Positions 16,112 to 24,089 of a stretch of 64,000 nucleotides of DNA are shown here, piece after piece (within the stretch, counting starts at the first letter, position 1; each line of letters opens with the position of its first letter). A program made the translations under genes and the position numbers. Origin of the DNA: Paenibacillus tarimensis (GTDB lineage Bacteria > Bacillota > Bacilli > Paenibacillales > Paenibacillaceae); NCBI RefSeq assembly GCF_021532315.1, contig NZ_JAKGAO010000004.1, positions 310,001-374,000 of the forward strand. The letters are read 5' to 3'. The notes under the pieces were generated by a model. That model saw nothing but the letters and a program-made list of their open reading frames with translations, did no database searches and was not told where the DNA came from.

Positions 16112-16771
16112 TTGATTGCCGGATATCTATCTGTATGGCTGCTGCTGTCAGGCATGATCCTGATTATGACCGGCTGGCGGCGTGAGCTCCTTGGCAGCTG
16201 CAGTGTGCCAGCGGCTGTCTTCTTCACAGTCCCGTTAATCCTGTTCGTGCTTATATCTGCTGGCAGGCCTATTTACTACGTATTGCTGCCTATAGTTTGG
16301 TTCTGGCTTTGGGCTCAGCTCTCAATAGCCAAGCATGAAGCAGGTGTCCAACAAACCTATCTTTATTTGACTGCCTTACTTACGGCAGCGGCTTGGATCT
16401 GGATCCGTAAGCTCTATTGGTTTGATCCCGTGTTCGTGATTCTTCATCCGGATGCCGATGCACCGCTTCTGGCTGCGCTGGCAGCAGTATTTATGTCTAC
16501 CAGGTTCCGTGATCAGTTTGCCGTACTGGCGTTTTCTTCCACGATCGGTGAACTCGGTTCCGCTCTGTTGCCGCTGAAGCAGCTGACATGGAGTGGTACA
16601 TCTCTACTCGACAGCCGTGTTCTTCTGGACAGCTTCCTGCTGTCCATTACGGCTGTACGCCTGATGACCGTCCTGTTGTCCGCCGGTTTAAGCCTCTTTA
16701 CAAAATTACGCAGAGCAGGCAGGCAGATGCTTGAGAGCATTTCACAGATAAGGGGGAAGACAGGCACATGA
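16112..16771 (+). CDS. yphA: YphA-like polytopic membrane protein
   Basis: The 219-residue protein has about six hydrophobic segments and a basic C-terminus. No catalytic motif is visible. The assignment to YphA rests mainly on position between the S1-like gene and the YIEGIA gene, as in Bacillus, and on topology. TTG at 16112 follows AAGGAGG by 7 bases. It overlaps the next gene by ATGA. In B. subtilis the role of YphA is unknown. Confidence 0.7.
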   Translation: MIAGYLSVWLLLSGMILIMTGWRRELLGSCSVPAAVFFTVPLILFVLISAGRPIYYVLLPIVWFWLWAQLSIAKHEAGVQQTYLYLTALLTAAAWIWIRKLYWFDPVFVILHPDADAPLLAALAAVFMSTRFRDQFAVLAFSSTIGELGSALLPLKQLTWSGTSLLDSRVLLDSFLLSITAVRLMTVLLSAGLSLFTKLRRAGRQMLESISQIRGKTGT

Positions 16772-17685
16772 CGGAATTTCTGGCCGCGCATAAGCAGACG
16801 ATCGGTATTTTACTGGGCGTCCTAGCCGGTATGGCTGCTCGCCTTTATATGCTTCACACCGACTATCGCCAGTACCCGACATACCCGCATGGTCGTATTA
16901 TTCATATATCCCTTGGTGTCATAGCAGCAGCATTGGGTGCTGTGGCAGTTCCGGCCTTGCTTAATAAGGACTATACCGCCATAACTTTTCTGGCGCTGGC
17001 TGCTCAACAGTTCCGGGATGTCCGCAAGATGGAGAGGGAGACACTGACGGTCATTGACCGGCTTGAACTCGTACCTCGGGGCGCAACCTATATAGAAGGG
17101 ATTGCCATGGTTTTTGAGGGAAGGAATTATCTGGTCATACTGGCGGCATTTACAACCAGTCTGGCAGCGATACTTTGGGAGTGGTATGCTGGAATTGGAG
17201 CAGCTCTTCTAATGCTGCTGGCTGTTCGTCAGCTCCGTTCGGGGAAATCTATCTCGCATATCGCTTCTGCCTCAGTTGCGAAGGTGAGGCAGGATGGGCC
17301 GGACTTGTTCGTGGATGATATCTACATGATGAATGTAGGTCTGGAGGTCAACCAAGGGATTATTAGGGAGCGCGGGATTGGCATCGTATTAACTCCGTAT
17401 AATCCCAACGGAAAAGCTACGATTTCCAATCTGGGACAACGACAGGCTATTCTATATGATTTGTCTACTCTTCTTGGCGTTTACCGGGATGAAGGGGAAC
17501 CGGCTTTAGTCCCGCTTGCAAAGCTGGATATGAAGGACGGCAGGCTTGCTATCTTTATGCTGCCTCAGGAGAAGAATGAAAGTAAGGCGCGTGAGATCGT
17601 CGAGCGGGTACCGATTCTGGAGTCCGCTGTCCGAATGCCGACCGAAGCCGGTGTAAACCATAAGGAGGGAAGGGCGAGTGGCTAA
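16768..17685 (+). CDS. YIEGIA family membrane protein
   Basis: This 305-residue protein contains the family signature YIEGIAMVFEGRNY at about residues 108-121, with hydrophobic segments before and after it and a soluble C-terminal domain. It is the counterpart of B. subtilis YphB, a protein linked to sporulation and spore-envelope work. Start ATG overlaps yphA by 4 bases. The C-terminal part overlaps the next small gene by 8 bases; those two are regularly paired in this family. Confidence 0.87.
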   Translation: MTEFLAAHKQTIGILLGVLAGMAARLYMLHTDYRQYPTYPHGRIIHISLGVIAAALGAVAVPALLNKDYTAITFLALAAQQFRDVRKMERETLTVIDRLELVPRGATYIEGIAMVFEGRNYLVILAAFTTSLAAILWEWYAGIGAALLMLLAVRQLRSGKSISHIASASVAKVRQDGPDLFVDDIYMMNVGLEVNQGIIRERGIGIVLTPYNPNGKATISNLGQRQAILYDLSTLLGVYRDEGEPALVPLAKLDMKDGRLAIFMLPQEKNESKAREIVERVPILESAVRMPTEAGVNHKEGRASG

Positions 17686-17863
17686 AATTGCAGCCATCGT
17701 GACATGTGACCGGGAAACGGTCGCCGGGGGAGCCCCCATATTTGTCGAGTCCAGCCGCGAAGAACAGGAGAAGACCGCGTTTTTACTCGAAAAAATATTG
17801 GATGCTAGTGTACACGATTTAAAGAACGGTATTCTGGTCTTGGTGAAACACGGCGACAAATGA
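17678..17863 (+). CDS. Small partner (capping subunit) of the YIEGIA protein
   Basis: A 61-residue soluble protein (VTCDRETVAGGAPIFVES near the start) matches the small protein that regularly follows YIEGIA genes and is named a capping complex subunit. GTG at 17678 has AAGGAGG 9 bases upstream and overlaps the YIEGIA stop by 8 bases. The pairing suggests a complex made during sporulation; biochemical activity is unknown to me. Confidence 0.78.
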   Translation: MAKIAAIVTCDRETVAGGAPIFVESSREEQEKTAFLLEKILDASVHDLKNGILVLVKHGDK

Positions 17864-17931
17864 AATGTTAGCCAAGCCCGAGGTTTTTTGCTATGATGGT
17901 TATCGTGAGAATTTTTGAAGGAGTGGAATAG

Positions 17932-19254
17932 ATGGCAAGACCCGTAGTGGCGATTGTCGGGCGGCCAAATGTCGGTAAATCCACCATTTTCAACCGGATC
18001 ATTGGTGACCGGTTGGCGATCGTGGAAGACAAGCCCGGTGTAACGAGGGACCGTCTGTACGGCTCCGGGGAATGGAACGGCAGAGCCTTCAGTATTGTGG
18101 ATACCGGAGGCATTGAGATTGACGGCGAGGACGAGATTATGAAATCTGTCCGTATGCAGGCCGAGCTTGCAGTAGAAGAGGCTGACGTTATTGTCTTCAT
18201 GGTAGATGCCAAGGCAGGACTTACGCATGCAGATGATGAAGTTGCGCATATGCTGTTCCGGTCACGCAAGCCGGTTGTTGTAGCCGTTAACAAGGTGGAC
18301 AACCAGGGGCGTTCAGATGATATTTATGAGTTTTACAGCCTGGGCTTTGGCGATCCGATTGGAATATCGGGTGCTCATGGAACAGGGATCGGTGACCTGC
18401 TTGATGCGGTGGTAGAGAAGCTGCCGGTCATCGAGGACGATGAGTATGATGAAGACGTCATCCGGGTAGCTCTTATTGGCAGACCGAATGTAGGAAAGTC
18501 ATCGCTGGTAAACGCCATTCTCGGTGAAGAGCGGGTTATTGTCAGCGATGTGGCCGGGACAACCCGCGATGCTATCGATACACCTTTTGAGCATGACGGC
18601 CAAAAGTATGTACTAATCGATACAGCCGGTATGCGCAAGCGCGGCAAGGTGTATGAAACTACCGAGAAGTACAGTGTAATGCGGTCAATGAAGGCAATTG
18701 AACGGGCTGATGTTGTTCTAATCCTCATTAACGGGGAAGAAGGAATAATCGAGCAGGATAAGCATATCGCAGGCTATGCTCACGAAGCTGGACGGGCATC
18801 TGTCTTTGTTGTGAACAAGTGGGACGTCGTGGAGAAGGACGATAAGACGATGCAGCATTTTGAGCAGAATATCCGGGACCACTTCCTGTTCATGACTTAT
18901 GCCCCGATCGTATTCTTGTCCGCGAAGACGAAGCAGCGGCTTCACAAGCTGCTGCCTGTTGTTAACCGGGTATCGGAGCAGCATTCGATGCGTATTCAGA
19001 CTCATTTGCTTAATGATGTGGTAGCGGACGCGATTGCTATCAATCCTCCTCCTACAGACAAAGGCAAGCGTCTGCGGATTAATTATGTAACACAGGTCGC
19101 AGTCAAACCGCCAACAATCGTTATTTTTGCGAATGATCCTGAGCTGATGCACTTCTCCTATCAGCGGTACCTGGAGAATAAAATCCGGGCAGCGTTCGAA
19201 TTTGAAGGAACGCCGGTTAGGCTTGTGACCCGCCGGAAGTCCGAGGAGGATTAG
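17932..19254 (+). CDS. der: Ribosome assembly GTPase Der (EngA)
   Basis: This 440-residue protein has two consecutive GTPase domains and a KH-like C-terminal domain. Each G domain shows its own G1 motif GRPNVGKS (near residues 10 and 184), G3 motif (DTGG, DTAG) and G4 motif (NKVD, NKWD). Der acts in maturation of the 50S subunit and is essential. The ATG follows GGAG, and plsY starts 8 bases after its stop. Gene order der-plsY-gpsA is near that of Bacillus, where der precedes gpsA. Confidence 0.97.
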   Translation: MARPVVAIVGRPNVGKSTIFNRIIGDRLAIVEDKPGVTRDRLYGSGEWNGRAFSIVDTGGIEIDGEDEIMKSVRMQAELAVEEADVIVFMVDAKAGLTHADDEVAHMLFRSRKPVVVAVNKVDNQGRSDDIYEFYSLGFGDPIGISGAHGTGIGDLLDAVVEKLPVIEDDEYDEDVIRVALIGRPNVGKSSLVNAILGEERVIVSDVAGTTRDAIDTPFEHDGQKYVLIDTAGMRKRGKVYETTEKYSVMRSMKAIERADVVLILINGEEGIIEQDKHIAGYAHEAGRASVFVVNKWDVVEKDDKTMQHFEQNIRDHFLFMTYAPIVFLSAKTKQRLHKLLPVVNRVSEQHSMRIQTHLLNDVVADAIAINPPPTDKGKRLRINYVTQVAVKPPTIVIFANDPELMHFSYQRYLENKIRAAFEFEGTPVRLVTRRKSEED

Positions 19255-19262
19255 AGGGGCAG

Positions 19263-19880
19263 ATGAATCTGCAGTCTGTTTTAGCGATTGTAATCAGCTA
19301 TTTACTAGGTTCCATATCGTTCAGCATACTGATTGCTAAATGGGTCAAAGGGATCGACATCCGCAACCATGGGAGCGGTAATGCAGGGGCAACCAACACC
19401 TTGCGCGTACTGGGTAAGGGGCCGGCTGCGGCCGTATTCCTCCTTGATGTTGCCAAGGGAATTGCTGCTGTGTGGCTTGGGTATTGGCTTAGTGGCGGTA
19501 ATGGGTGGATTCAGGCCGCTTGCGGGCTTGCCGCTATTACCGGTCATAACTGGCCGGTCTGGTTTCGGTTCAAGGGTGGTAAGGGAATCGCCACAACAAT
19601 TGGTGTGATGGCATCCCTTGCCTTTCTTCCCTCCCTAGTAGCGGGGATCGCGGCTATCGCATCCATTGCCATCACCCGTTATGTCTCTCTCGGCTCCTTA
19701 ATTTTTGCCGGGCTGGCGCCAGTTATGATGCTCGTATTTAATGCCGAAGCGTCCATCTTCTGGACGAGTCTGCTGCTGGGAGTCTATGCATTTATCCGTC
19801 ATCGTACGAATATTAAGAAATTAGTGCAGGGCAAGGAGAACAAGCTTGGGGCGAAGAAAGGGGTGCCTCATGACCGGTAA
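19263..19880 (+). CDS. plsY: Glycerol-3-phosphate acyltransferase PlsY
   Basis: This 205-residue polytopic membrane enzyme transfers an acyl group from acyl-phosphate to glycerol 3-phosphate, the first step of phospholipid synthesis. The three family motifs are visible: [15 protein letters not shown] (about residues 37-51), [19 protein letters not shown] (about 94-112) and a later region ending [10 protein letters not shown]. It is followed, with 11 bases of overlap, by gpsA, which makes its substrate glycerol 3-phosphate. Confidence 0.95.
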   Translation: MNLQSVLAIVISYLLGSISFSILIAKWVKGIDIRNHGSGNAGATNTLRVLGKGPAAAVFLLDVAKGIAAVWLGYWLSGGNGWIQAACGLAAITGHNWPVWFRFKGGKGIATTIGVMASLAFLPSLVAGIAAIASIAITRYVSLGSLIFAGLAPVMMLVFNAEASIFWTSLLLGVYAFIRHRTNIKKLVQGKENKLGAKKGVPHDR

Positions 19881-20904
19881 GAAAGCGGCGGTTCTAGTTG
19901 CTGGCAGCTGGGGAACAGCACTAGCGGTCGTATTGGCGGAGAATGGCTGCTCAGTAACCTTATGGAGCCGGAATGCCGAGCAAGTTAACGAAATCAATGA
20001 TAATCGGACTAATAGCCGTTATTTGCCGGATATAATCCTTCCTGAACGGCTTGCCGCTACAACTGATATCGAAGCGGCTGTCCGGGAAGCCGATCTGATT
20101 CTGTTCGCTGCGCCTTCCTCCGCCATGCGCGAGGTAGCGGCCCAGGCAGCGCCATACATAAGGAAGAGCGCGCTTTGCGTGCATGCGGCGAAAGGGTTTG
20201 AGCAGGTAACCCTGAAGCGTATGAGCAGCGTACTGGCTGAAGAGCTTCAAAGAGCCGAGGAAGAGATTGTTGTGATATCCGGACCGAGTCATGCGGAGGA
20301 AGTTGTGCGCCAATGTCCGACGACGGTGGTTGTTGCGTCACAGTCACAGCATGCTGCCGAGAAAGCACAGGACTTTTTTATCAATTCCTATTTCCGCGTT
20401 TATACAAACCCGGATGTCATAGGCGTGGAGGTAGCAGCAGCCATTAAGAATATTATCGCGCTCGGCGCCGGACTATCGGATGGTCTTGGTTTTGGCGATA
20501 ATGCGAAGGCAGCGCTCCTTACCAGAGGGCTGGCCGAGATTGGCAGACTCGGTTCCGCCATGGGGGCTAATATGCTGACTTTTGCTGGACTTGCAGGTGT
20601 AGGGGATCTGATCGTAACGTGCACGAGCAGCCACAGCCGTAACTGGCGTGCGGGCTCCATGCTCGCCAAGGGCATGGCGCTGGACGAAGTGCTCCGCCAA
20701 ATGGGCATGGTAGTCGAGGGAGTACGAACGACACAGGCCGCCTATGCACTGGCCAAACATTATGATGTCCAAATGCCCATTACGGAGCAGCTCTATGCTG
20801 TTCTGTTTGAAGGAAAGCCGCCGAAGACTGCGGTGGAGGACCTGATGGGCCGGGGCAGAACGCATGAAAGCGGGGAAGTTGCCAAGGACTGGGGCCCGCA
20901 CTAA
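19870..20904 (+). CDS. gpsA: NAD(P)-dependent glycerol-3-phosphate dehydrogenase
   Basis: This 344-residue cytoplasmic enzyme reduces dihydroxyacetone phosphate to glycerol 3-phosphate for lipid synthesis. Family motifs include the N-terminal AGSWGTALA, the HAAKGFE and GPSHAEEV motifs, and the catalytic Lys region AAIKNIIALGAGLSDGLGFG. The dinucleotide loop normally reads GAGSWG; here the first Gly is Val (VAGSWG, residues 10-15). I chose ATG at 19870, after AAAGGGG, rather than an earlier ATG without a site. The gene overlaps plsY by 11 bases. Confidence 0.95.
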   Translation: MTGKKAAVLVAGSWGTALAVVLAENGCSVTLWSRNAEQVNEINDNRTNSRYLPDIILPERLAATTDIEAAVREADLILFAAPSSAMREVAAQAAPYIRKSALCVHAAKGFEQVTLKRMSSVLAEELQRAEEEIVVISGPSHAEEVVRQCPTTVVVASQSQHAAEKAQDFFINSYFRVYTNPDVIGVEVAAAIKNIIALGAGLSDGLGFGDNAKAALLTRGLAEIGRLGSAMGANMLTFAGLAGVGDLIVTCTSSHSRNWRAGSMLAKGMALDEVLRQMGMVVEGVRTTQAAYALAKHYDVQMPITEQLYAVLFEGKPPKTAVEDLMGRGRTHESGEVAKDWGPH

Positions 20905-20956
20905 TCCCGTCCCTCCCACATATGATGCTTAAAGCACGTGTGAGGAGGGAAAGGAC

Positions 20957-21229
20957 TTGAGCAAAAATATCTCGAAGGATGTTCTGAACGCTGTTAAGAA
21001 GAAAACAGGCCGGCCGATCAGTGAAAAGGCGGTCAAGAAGCTGGCAAGCGGTGTTACACCAAAGACGATGCAAAGTGAAGCCGAGCTGCGCAAGCTGATC
21101 AAGCAGGTTTCTGCCATGGCCAAGGTGCCGGTCACAGAAGATACAGTGAACGAGATCGTTTCGGCCGTCAAGAAGAGCGGTATGAACATGAACAACATGG
21201 AATCTTTGATGAAGATGATGATGAAATAA
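20957..21229 (+). CDS. spoVIF: Stage VI sporulation protein F family
   Basis: This 90-residue basic protein (SKNISKDVLNAVKKKTGR start, KLASGVTPKTMQ middle, Met/Asn-rich tail) matches the SpoVIF family, a spore-coat assembly factor acting with GerE in B. subtilis. TTG at 20957 follows GGAGGGAAAGGAC. It lies directly after gpsA, with a structured terminator after it. In B. subtilis spoVIF is elsewhere on the chromosome, so its place here is a lineage difference. Confidence 0.8.
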   Translation: MSKNISKDVLNAVKKKTGRPISEKAVKKLASGVTPKTMQSEAELRKLIKQVSAMAKVPVTEDTVNEIVSAVKKSGMNMNNMESLMKMMMK

Positions 21230-21247
21230 AGCTGTCTGGCATGACAT

Positions 21248-21310
21248 AGCCGGCCCGAAGCTGTATCGAGAACCGATACAGCCGCAGGAGTCGGCTTTTG
21301 TCCTTTTTTG
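21248..21310 (+). terminator. Terminator after spoVIF
   Basis: Nested stems (AGCCGGC with GTCGGCT, GCTGTATCG with CGATACAGC) are followed by TTTTGTCCTTTTTTG. Confidence 0.75.
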
Positions 21311-21326
21311 TCCCGGATGGTATAAT
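21298..21326 (+). promoter_or_regulatory. Sigma-A type promoter for the DUF2768/ferredoxin cluster
   Basis: TTGTCC and TATAAT are 17 bases apart and lie 46 bases before the small membrane protein gene at 21372. The -35 overlaps the upstream terminator tail. Confidence 0.65.
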
Positions 21327-21371
21327 GACTGTTGATTGCTGCTTTCATGATGAGATAGGGTTGGTGGATTT

Positions 21372-21551
21372 ATGGATGCAATGACCAAGATGTGGGTTTC
21401 TTTTATTGGTATCGGATTAATGGCATTATCAGCCGTTGTGATTACACTCGCACGCAGCAGGACTAAGGGAATTGTCCGGTTTGTTTTGTCACTGGTGGCA
21501 TTCGGCATGCTGATTGTCGGCTGCTTCTGCGGGTTTATCTCTATTATCTAA
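21372..21551 (+). CDS. Small two-span membrane protein, DUF2768 type
   Basis: A 59-codon frame starting at ATG 21372, after GGTTGGTGG, encodes two hydrophobic helices joined by a short basic loop (LARSRTKG) and a Gly/Cys-containing second helix. It matches the size, topology and position of B. subtilis YphE, which lies between gpsA and yphF-spoIVA. The function is unknown; the neighbours point to sporulation. Confidence 0.75.
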   Translation: MDAMTKMWVSFIGIGLMALSAVVITLARSRTKGIVRFVLSLVAFGMLIVGCFCGFISII

Positions 21552-21580
21552 TACATACAGCCAAGGGTGGTGCATGAGAG

Positions 21581-21877
21581 ATGATTGAATTGAAGGGGAG
21601 AACAAAGTCAGCTGACGTGGAGGCCGAGTCAGGGCTTACAATATTGGATGTAGCTTTAAAAGCGGATATTGATTGGGGATTTTCATGTACAAGAGGGACG
21701 TGTGCCAGATGCCGCTGTCTTATTGAAGATGGCGCTGAATTCCTGGAACCGGTAACGGATGCCGAGTGGGACAGGCTGGAGCCGGAGGAGCTCGATGAAG
21801 GCTACCGTCTTGCCTGTCAAGCTATGATTAAAGACAATGCCGGAACAATCCGTGCCGTTAACAAACCTTATTTCTAA
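21581..21877 (+). CDS. [2Fe-2S] ferredoxin-like protein
   Basis: A 98-residue plant-type ferredoxin fold is indicated by the cluster ligands in SCTRGTCARCRC (about residues 35-46) and a later LACQ cysteine (about residue 80). It should carry one [2Fe-2S] cluster and pass single electrons; no reductase partner is encoded beside it. It is one of two such genes separated by a nucleotidyltransferase-like gene. The ATG at 21581 follows GGTGGTG. The redox partner cannot be named. Confidence 0.85.
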   Translation: MIELKGRTKSADVEAESGLTILDVALKADIDWGFSCTRGTCARCRCLIEDGAEFLEPVTDAEWDRLEPEELDEGYRLACQAMIKDNAGTIRAVNKPYF

Positions 21878-21890
21878 GGAAGTGTCAGCA

Positions 21891-22508
21891 ATGAATCCGC
21901 CTGATTCCATCAGAAGCGCATTAAGGAAGATCAGCAGCTTGTCCGGCGCCGTCGAGGGTGCATGGATTGTAGGCGGCAGTGCAGGTCTTATGCTGCGGGG
22001 AATAGCCTTGGCTGAGCCGCCGCGTGATCTTGATATCTATGCGGATAGGGCTGATGCGGCTTACCTGCATGACCTGTTATCCGGCTATGCGACAGATAGT
22101 CCAGCTTACAGTGTGACACCGATCTATGAATCGGTACTCAGCCATTATGAGATCGAAGGGGTATCGGTAGAGCTGGTTGGCGGTTTTGTCGTTACAGCGG
22201 GAGATGACAGGTATACGGTAAAAGTTCGGGAAGGTTTGATGCCATACGCATCCATGGTTAATATCAGGCCCGCAGAATTGCCGGCTGCAGTCGTTCCGCT
22301 TGCGCATGAGCTGATCTTTAACCTGCTTCGGAGCCGTATGGACCGGGTTGAAGTGGTGGCGGCAGCTATGTCAGAGGCTCCTCTGCAGCATGGTCCTGCT
22401 TTAAGGGCTCTTATTGCTGCGAGCAGCTTGACTACCGGTACGGAGCAGAGGCTCCTCCGGTTGGCCGGTCTAACAGAAGCGAAGGGAGACGGGGATTTAT
22501 GGCGGTAA
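21891..22508 (+). CDS. Nucleotidyltransferase-fold protein
   Basis: The 205 residues begin with a pattern typical of the polymerase-beta nucleotidyltransferase superfamily: WIVGGSAGLMLRG (about 21-33) and RDLDIYA (about 42-48), giving GGS and the DxD metal site. A third acidic residue is probably in VSVELVGG. The C-terminal part is helical. Family members transfer nucleotides to tRNA, antibiotics or proteins; this substrate is unknown. I chose ATG at 21891, after AAGGAAG, over an earlier ATG inside the ferredoxin gene. It overlaps the next ferredoxin gene by 10 bases. Confidence 0.72.
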   Translation: MNPPDSIRSALRKISSLSGAVEGAWIVGGSAGLMLRGIALAEPPRDLDIYADRADAAYLHDLLSGYATDSPAYSVTPIYESVLSHYEIEGVSVELVGGFVVTAGDDRYTVKVREGLMPYASMVNIRPAELPAAVVPLAHELIFNLLRSRMDRVEVVAAAMSEAPLQHGPALRALIAASSLTTGTEQRLLRLAGLTEAKGDGDLWR

Positions 22509-22843
22509 CGATTACGTTCCTGCCTGAAGGCAAATCCGCAACCGTTCATCCAGGCACATCGGTGCTTGAGGCCGCACGGAAAGCACGAGTCCTCATAAAG
22601 ACACGGTGCGGCGGTAAGGCAGGATGTCTCATGTGCAAGGTGAAGGATGTTGCAGGTGAAGGCTTATCAGGTCAAGAAGACCGGGAGAGACGGAAGCTGT
22701 TCGGCACAGCCGAAGGCACGCGATTATCCTGCCAAGCTAAAGTGGTTGGTAATGCCGTCGTTGAAGTGCCGGAAGATCCCTTGAAATCGACTGTCCGCAA
22801 GCTGCTGGAAAAGCAGCGGGAAGAGGATGAAGGGCTATGGTAA
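22499..22843 (+). CDS. Second [2Fe-2S] ferredoxin-like protein
   Basis: The 114-residue protein has the ligand pattern RCGGKAGCLMC (about residues 36-46) and a later SCQ cysteine (about 77), as expected for a plant-type [2Fe-2S] ferredoxin. Its sequence differs strongly from the first ferredoxin gene in the cluster, so it is not a recent duplicate. It ends in a charged helix (KLLEKQREEDEG). The start overlaps the nucleotidyltransferase gene by 10 bases and its stop is 17 bases before the next ORF, consistent with one operon. Confidence 0.83.
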   Translation: MAVTITFLPEGKSATVHPGTSVLEAARKARVLIKTRCGGKAGCLMCKVKDVAGEGLSGQEDRERRKLFGTAEGTRLSCQAKVVGNAVVEVPEDPLKSTVRKLLEKQREEDEGLW

Positions 22844-22859
22844 GTGGAGGAGGTACGTT

Positions 22860-23603
22860 ATGAACCGATGGGGCAGGGTGATAAGGCATAGCGGACAAAC
22901 TGCGCTGGTGCTGCTGCTGCTTACAGCTCTAACCGGTTGTCTGTATCCTAAGGATCGTATGGGACAAAATGAGCGACCCTCGAAGGAGTCTGTACGGTCG
23001 ATTCAAGATGCTGTTGACCAGTATTTCGAGAGTACAGGCCTTCTGCCGATAAAGAACAGCAGTGAAGACACACCGAAATACGAGAAATTTGTCATTGATA
23101 TCGCGAAGCTGGAAAGAATGGGTTATATCAGCGACATCCCGGCAGCGGCTTTCGAAAACGGAGGCAGTTACTATTTTCTTCTGCAGAATGAGGAAGTAGA
23201 CCCGGTAGTTAAGCTGATGAGCATTTCGGTATATCAGCAGATTAACGACCTTCAGGTCAAGGTAGACGCATATAGAGAATCGAACGGGGGACAGCTGCCT
23301 GCGGGCGGTGAAGCTTATCCTTCCTTTTACCACCTTGATCTGGGAAAGCTGACTGGCAGCAAGCCGGACATACGCTCCGTTTACAGCAATCAGACGATGA
23401 ACCTCATCATCCATGAGAATGGTACGGTTTATGCTGACTATGGCGCAGATATTCGCAAGGCGGTAGAGATGAGCGGAACAGAGCCCAGCCCGGAGGAAGA
23501 TCTCCGGGAACTGCTTGTCAGCCAGTCAGATTTTGTACCCGTCAAATCAGCGGCATACTACTGGGTGAATGGAGACCCGGAGGCAAGGCTGCCTGAACAA
23601 TAA
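22860..23603 (+). CDS. YphF-like lipoprotein of the spoIVA region
   Basis: This 247-residue precursor has a signal peptide ending LTGC (Cys about residue 27). The mature part is a soluble domain with SIQDAVDQYFESTGLLP, YHLDLGKL and a Tyr/Trp-containing end. Position directly before spoIVA equals that of B. subtilis YphF. ATG at 22860 follows GGAGGAGG. Function is unknown; if expressed in the mother cell it could act in the spore envelope, which is inference. Confidence 0.75.
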   Translation: MNRWGRVIRHSGQTALVLLLLTALTGCLYPKDRMGQNERPSKESVRSIQDAVDQYFESTGLLPIKNSSEDTPKYEKFVIDIAKLERMGYISDIPAAAFENGGSYYFLLQNEEVDPVVKLMSISVYQQINDLQVKVDAYRESNGGQLPAGGEAYPSFYHLDLGKLTGSKPDIRSVYSNQTMNLIIHENGTVYADYGADIRKAVEMSGTEPSPEEDLRELLVSQSDFVPVKSAAYYWVNGDPEARLPEQ

Positions 23604-23632
23604 CGGCTTAATAACAGAGTGCGCATAAATGG

Positions 23633-23672
23633 AACCGTCAGGGAAAGAATCCCTGGCGGTATTTGTTTTTTC
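23633..23672 (+). terminator. Terminator after the YphF-like gene
   Basis: ACCGTCAGGGA pairs with TCCCTGGCGGT around AAGAA, followed by a T-rich run ending TTTTTT. Confidence 0.85.
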
Positions 23673-23699
23673 GCCTGGCGGCTGTTTTGCTCCAGTAAG

Positions 23700-23727
23700 G
23701 CATAGACGGGGCACTACGAACATATAT
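23700..23727 (+). promoter_or_regulatory. Possible sigma-E promoter for spoIVA
   Basis: GCATA (23700-23704) and CATATAT (23721-23727), 16 bases apart, resemble the sigma-E elements that drive spoIVA in Bacillus. The -10 is an imperfect match. Confidence 0.4.
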
Positions 23728-24089
23728 CAGTTCTTGGAAGGGGATTAAGCGAAATGTGATTATGAGGCTGCAAAGATTTTTGATACGGTTTGGTCATAAA
23801 ACGGAAGCGGAAGCAATATGATGTTACTAGTCCAAACAGTTGTACGAGAGTTGCAAGGTACGGATACGGGTGGGCCGGATCCGGTTGGCAATGTCTGTCG
23901 CTTGCCCCGCTTCCAGCTTCCGGTGGATGGCGGTGGATGTCCTGACGGCTTTGTGAATGCACGGGCAGCTCCGCCAGGTGCGTGCAGCACGGGAGTCCTG
24001 CCCAGCGGAGAGCTTCTACATACGTGCAGCAGCACCGTTCAACGGACTGACTCCTTGAACTCGGAAATTTGATTGGGAGGGGATATTCA
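23728..24089 (+). other. Long spoIVA leader region with a possible 84-codon ORF
   Basis: This stretch of more than 350 bases between the candidate promoter and spoIVA has no gene I can assign. A frame from ATG ATG at 23818 to TGA at 24072 encodes a Gly/Pro/Cys-rich peptide of 84 residues with a weak ribosome site (CGGAAGC) and no recognisable domain. Its end is 18 bases before the spoIVA start. I see no clear terminator here. It may be leader RNA or a small sporulation gene. Confidence 0.3.
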
